The position numbers were made by a program, and so were the translations under genes. Positions 22,654-23,820 of a DNA stretch of 23,820 bases are shown in pieces. The stretch comes from Bryobacteraceae bacterium (GTDB lineage Bacteria > Acidobacteriota > Terriglobia > Bryobacterales > Bryobacteraceae), in NCBI GenBank assembly GCA_030039005.1, contig JASHQT010000336.1, forward strand, positions 1 to 23,820, read 5' to 3'. How positions within the stretch are numbered: the first letter of the stretch is position 1; each line of letters opens with the position of its first letter. The notes beneath the pieces were generated by a model, which saw only the letters and a list, made by a program, of their open reading frames with translations, was not told the origin of the DNA and ran no database searches.

Positions 22654-23370
22654 GTGGTCGAAGACGCCGCCACATACCGCACCAAAGAACAGGTCCTGTA
22701 CGATCTGTCCAAGGCCTTGCACTTTTCGCCCGAATCGCTGGAGGCGAATCGCAATGGGCGATTGTCGAAGGAACAGGTAAAACAGCTATCCGGCCGGTGC
22801 TTCGGGCCTGCCTTTCTCACATTCCTCTTTGCCGTCGGGCCGTTCGTGGTTTGGACCTGGATCACCGCCGGACGCGACCAGCTTTCATTTGCAGACGCAC
22901 TTCCGGCGCTGCTTACCAAAATTACGCACGTCAACGATCTGATTGAGGCCCAAGGGAGAATGGGCGCCCTTACGATGGTGGGCTCGATTTTGCTCTCCGT
23001 GGCGATCGCCGCGTTTTTAGCTTTCCGCGTCCCGTTCGCGCTGTATTTCGACCTACTGGACCGCAAAGTGGAGTCGCGTGAGGGACGGGTGGAGGCGCGC
23101 GAGGAGACGATCAACCGGCCGAACGGACGGGACCCCATCGAGAAATATTTTTTCTGCTTGCGCTACTTGAACATGCCCGTAAACCTGGCGGCTTATCGGG
23201 CGCTGGAGAACGGCTCCATCTATATCGTTTACCTGACGCACCGCAGCGGGATTCTGGTTTCGATGGAGCCCAAAGTGGACAACTCGAGCGCGACTGCGAA
23301 GCGCGAAAACATCGCCGGCCAGGTTGACCGGAACCCCGAAAACCCTTCTCCTTCCCCACGTGCGGTTTAG
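22654..23370 (+). CDS. Two-TM membrane protein of unknown function
   Basis: A 238-residue protein that I do not recognise. From the GTG at 22654 it opens with a soluble helical part (EQVLYDLSKALHFSPESLEANRNGRLSKEQVKQLSGR, about 12-48), then TM1 at about 50-70 (FGPAFLTFLFAVGPFVVWTWI), a loop of about 35 residues, and TM2 at about 105-133. A charged helix follows (LLDRKVESREGRVEAREETI) and then a compact soluble end (EKYFFCLRYLNMPVNLAAYRALENGSIYIVYLTHRSGILVSMEP), with a disordered tail. The frame is open back to 22501, inside the polyphosphate kinase gene; I rejected that longer start. No good ribosome site is seen, but the 17-base gap suggests co-transcription with the kinase gene. The soluble end may be a domain for binding a small molecule; this is a guess. 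Confidence 0.72.
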   Translation: MVEDAATYRTKEQVLYDLSKALHFSPESLEANRNGRLSKEQVKQLSGRCFGPAFLTFLFAVGPFVVWTWITAGRDQLSFADALPALLTKITHVNDLIEAQGRMGALTMVGSILLSVAIAAFLAFRVPFALYFDLLDRKVESREGRVEAREETINRPNGRDPIEKYFFCLRYLNMPVNLAAYRALENGSIYIVYLTHRSGILVSMEPKVDNSSATAKRENIAGQVDRNPENPSPSPRAV

Positions 23371-23384
23371 CAAAACTCTTCCCT

Positions 23385-23413
23385 TTGCCGGGTGAGGCGG
23401 CGTGTGATACGAT
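23385..23413 (+). promoter_or_regulatory. Sigma-70-type promoter of the RRM gene
   Basis: TTGCCG (23385-23390) and TACGAT (23408-23413) are separated by 17 bases. Transcription would begin near 23420, just before the leader ORF. Confidence 0.55.
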
Positions 23414-23425
23414 AGGTTAGCTTTC

Positions 23426-23476
23426 ATGGATCGCATCCGCGAAGCAGTTCCCGAAAATCCCCAACAACGGAGTTAA
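23426..23476 (+). CDS. Short leader ORF before the RRM gene (16 aa)
   Basis: ATG at 23426 to TAA at 23474-23476 encodes MDRIREAVPENPQQRS. It lies directly after the predicted transcription start and ends 13 bases before the RRM ATG. No clear Shine-Dalgarno precedes it, so translation is unproven and it may have arisen by chance. If translated it would be nearly leaderless and could couple to the RRM gene. It has no run of one amino acid that would point to attenuation. Confidence 0.35.
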   Translation: MDRIREAVPENPQQRS

Positions 23477-23489
23477 CGACAGACCTCGA

Positions 23490-23820
23490 ATGAGTTTTAC
23501 AGTATTCCTCGGAAACTTGCCCGTCTGGGTTACCAAGGACGACATCAAGTCCTGGCTTAACGCAGAAAACCTCGTATACGATGATGTCAAGGTGATCCGC
23601 AACCCAGAGACTCAAGAGTCCAAGGGATTCGCTTTCATTGACACGCCCAACTCGGAAGAAATGAACTCGATCATCCGGCGCTTTGACCGCGCACCTCTCG
23701 AAGATCGATTGTTACGGGCCAATCAAGCGCAGCCCCCGCGATCGAAGGGACCGGGACCCACGCCGGGGCCGACGGGTCAAGTGAATCGAGCTGCCGCAGC
23801 AGCTCCCCCGCGCCGTGAAC
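23490..23820 (+). CDS. RRM-domain RNA-binding protein (3' end outside window)
   Basis: The first 110 residues of an RNA-binding protein. The RRM covers about 3-80, with RNP2 VFLGNLP (5-11) and RNP1 KGFAFIDT (45-52). The aromatic residues at the RNA-contact positions (F6, F47, F49) are all present, so it should bind single-stranded RNA. After the domain comes a Pro/Gly-rich, basic linker (PPRSKGPGPTPGPTGQVN, then PPRRE), typical for bacterial single-RRM proteins of the cold-response type; the remainder is cut by the window edge. The ATG at 23490 is fixed by the RRM beginning right after it, although the ribosome site is weak. A promoter and a short leader ORF lie upstream. The target RNAs are unknown; a role in mRNA handling under stress is inferred from the family. 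Confidence 0.88.
   Translation, partial: MSFTVFLGNLPVWVTKDDIKSWLNAENLVYDDVKVIRNPETQESKGFAFIDTPNSEEMNSIIRRFDRAPLEDRLLRANQAQPPRSKGPGPTPGPTGQVNRAAAAAPPRRE

Overview
The window is GC-rich and gene-dense, with few gaps over 200 bases and no rRNA, tRNA, CRISPR array or intact mobile element that I could see. The gene families suggest an Acidobacteriota bacterium, probably of the Solibacter/Bryobacter type. The pointers are two adjacent members of a secreted protein family carrying a 'GHWE.DTLVVD' core that is abundant in that group, a PIG-L deacetylase next to a sodium:solute symporter, and several NtrC-type two-component systems. This placement is inferred from family recognition, not from a marker gene.

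Layout. (1) 3-302: end of an unrecognised + strand gene, whose tail overlaps the convergent symporter gene. (2) 274-4662, minus: a tight three-gene operon of a secreted PIG-L deacetylase, a 50-residue single-TM protein and an SSS-family symporter. (3) 4669-10860, plus: YfhO-like membrane protein, NtrC-type response regulator, membrane histidine kinase and a Pro/Ala-rich lipoprotein, with start and stop codons overlapping or abutting for the first three. (4) 10913-12848, plus: two secreted paralogues, the first preceded by an unusual tandem palindromic repeat that runs up to the ATG. (5) 12918-13706, minus: OmpA/Pal-type lipoprotein with a very good sigma-70 promoter. (6) 13939-16226, plus: soluble transhydrogenase (SthA type) closely followed by a ROK-family protein with altered ATP and zinc motifs. 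(7) 16470-16976, plus: small secreted glucosaminidase-like protein behind a consensus promoter and a duplicated sequence. (8) 17030-17182, minus: 50-residue single-TM protein. (9) 17342-21798, minus: M24 aminopeptidase P-like protein, CHASE2 histidine kinase and NtrC-type regulator, overlapping or nearly so. (10) 21836-23370, plus: PPK2 polyphosphate kinase and a two-TM protein of unknown function. (11) 23490-end: RRM RNA-binding protein, cut by the window edge, behind a promoter and a 16-residue upstream ORF.

How it fits together. Two complete two-component systems with sigma-54-activator regulators lie about 7 kb apart. One (6830-10168) is joined to a membrane protein and a lipoprotein and senses through a short periplasmic domain. 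The other (17342-20540) senses through CHASE2 and is joined to an exported peptidase. I saw no convincing -24/-12 sigma-54 promoter, so their targets are probably elsewhere or were missed by eye. SthA balances NADH and NADPH, and its ROK neighbour may act in sugar metabolism or regulation. The most distinctive items are the two unlisted 50-residue membrane proteins, the repeat at 10868-10912, the degenerate ROK protein and the leader ORF before the RRM gene. I did not find a clearly new multi-gene system such as a defence island.
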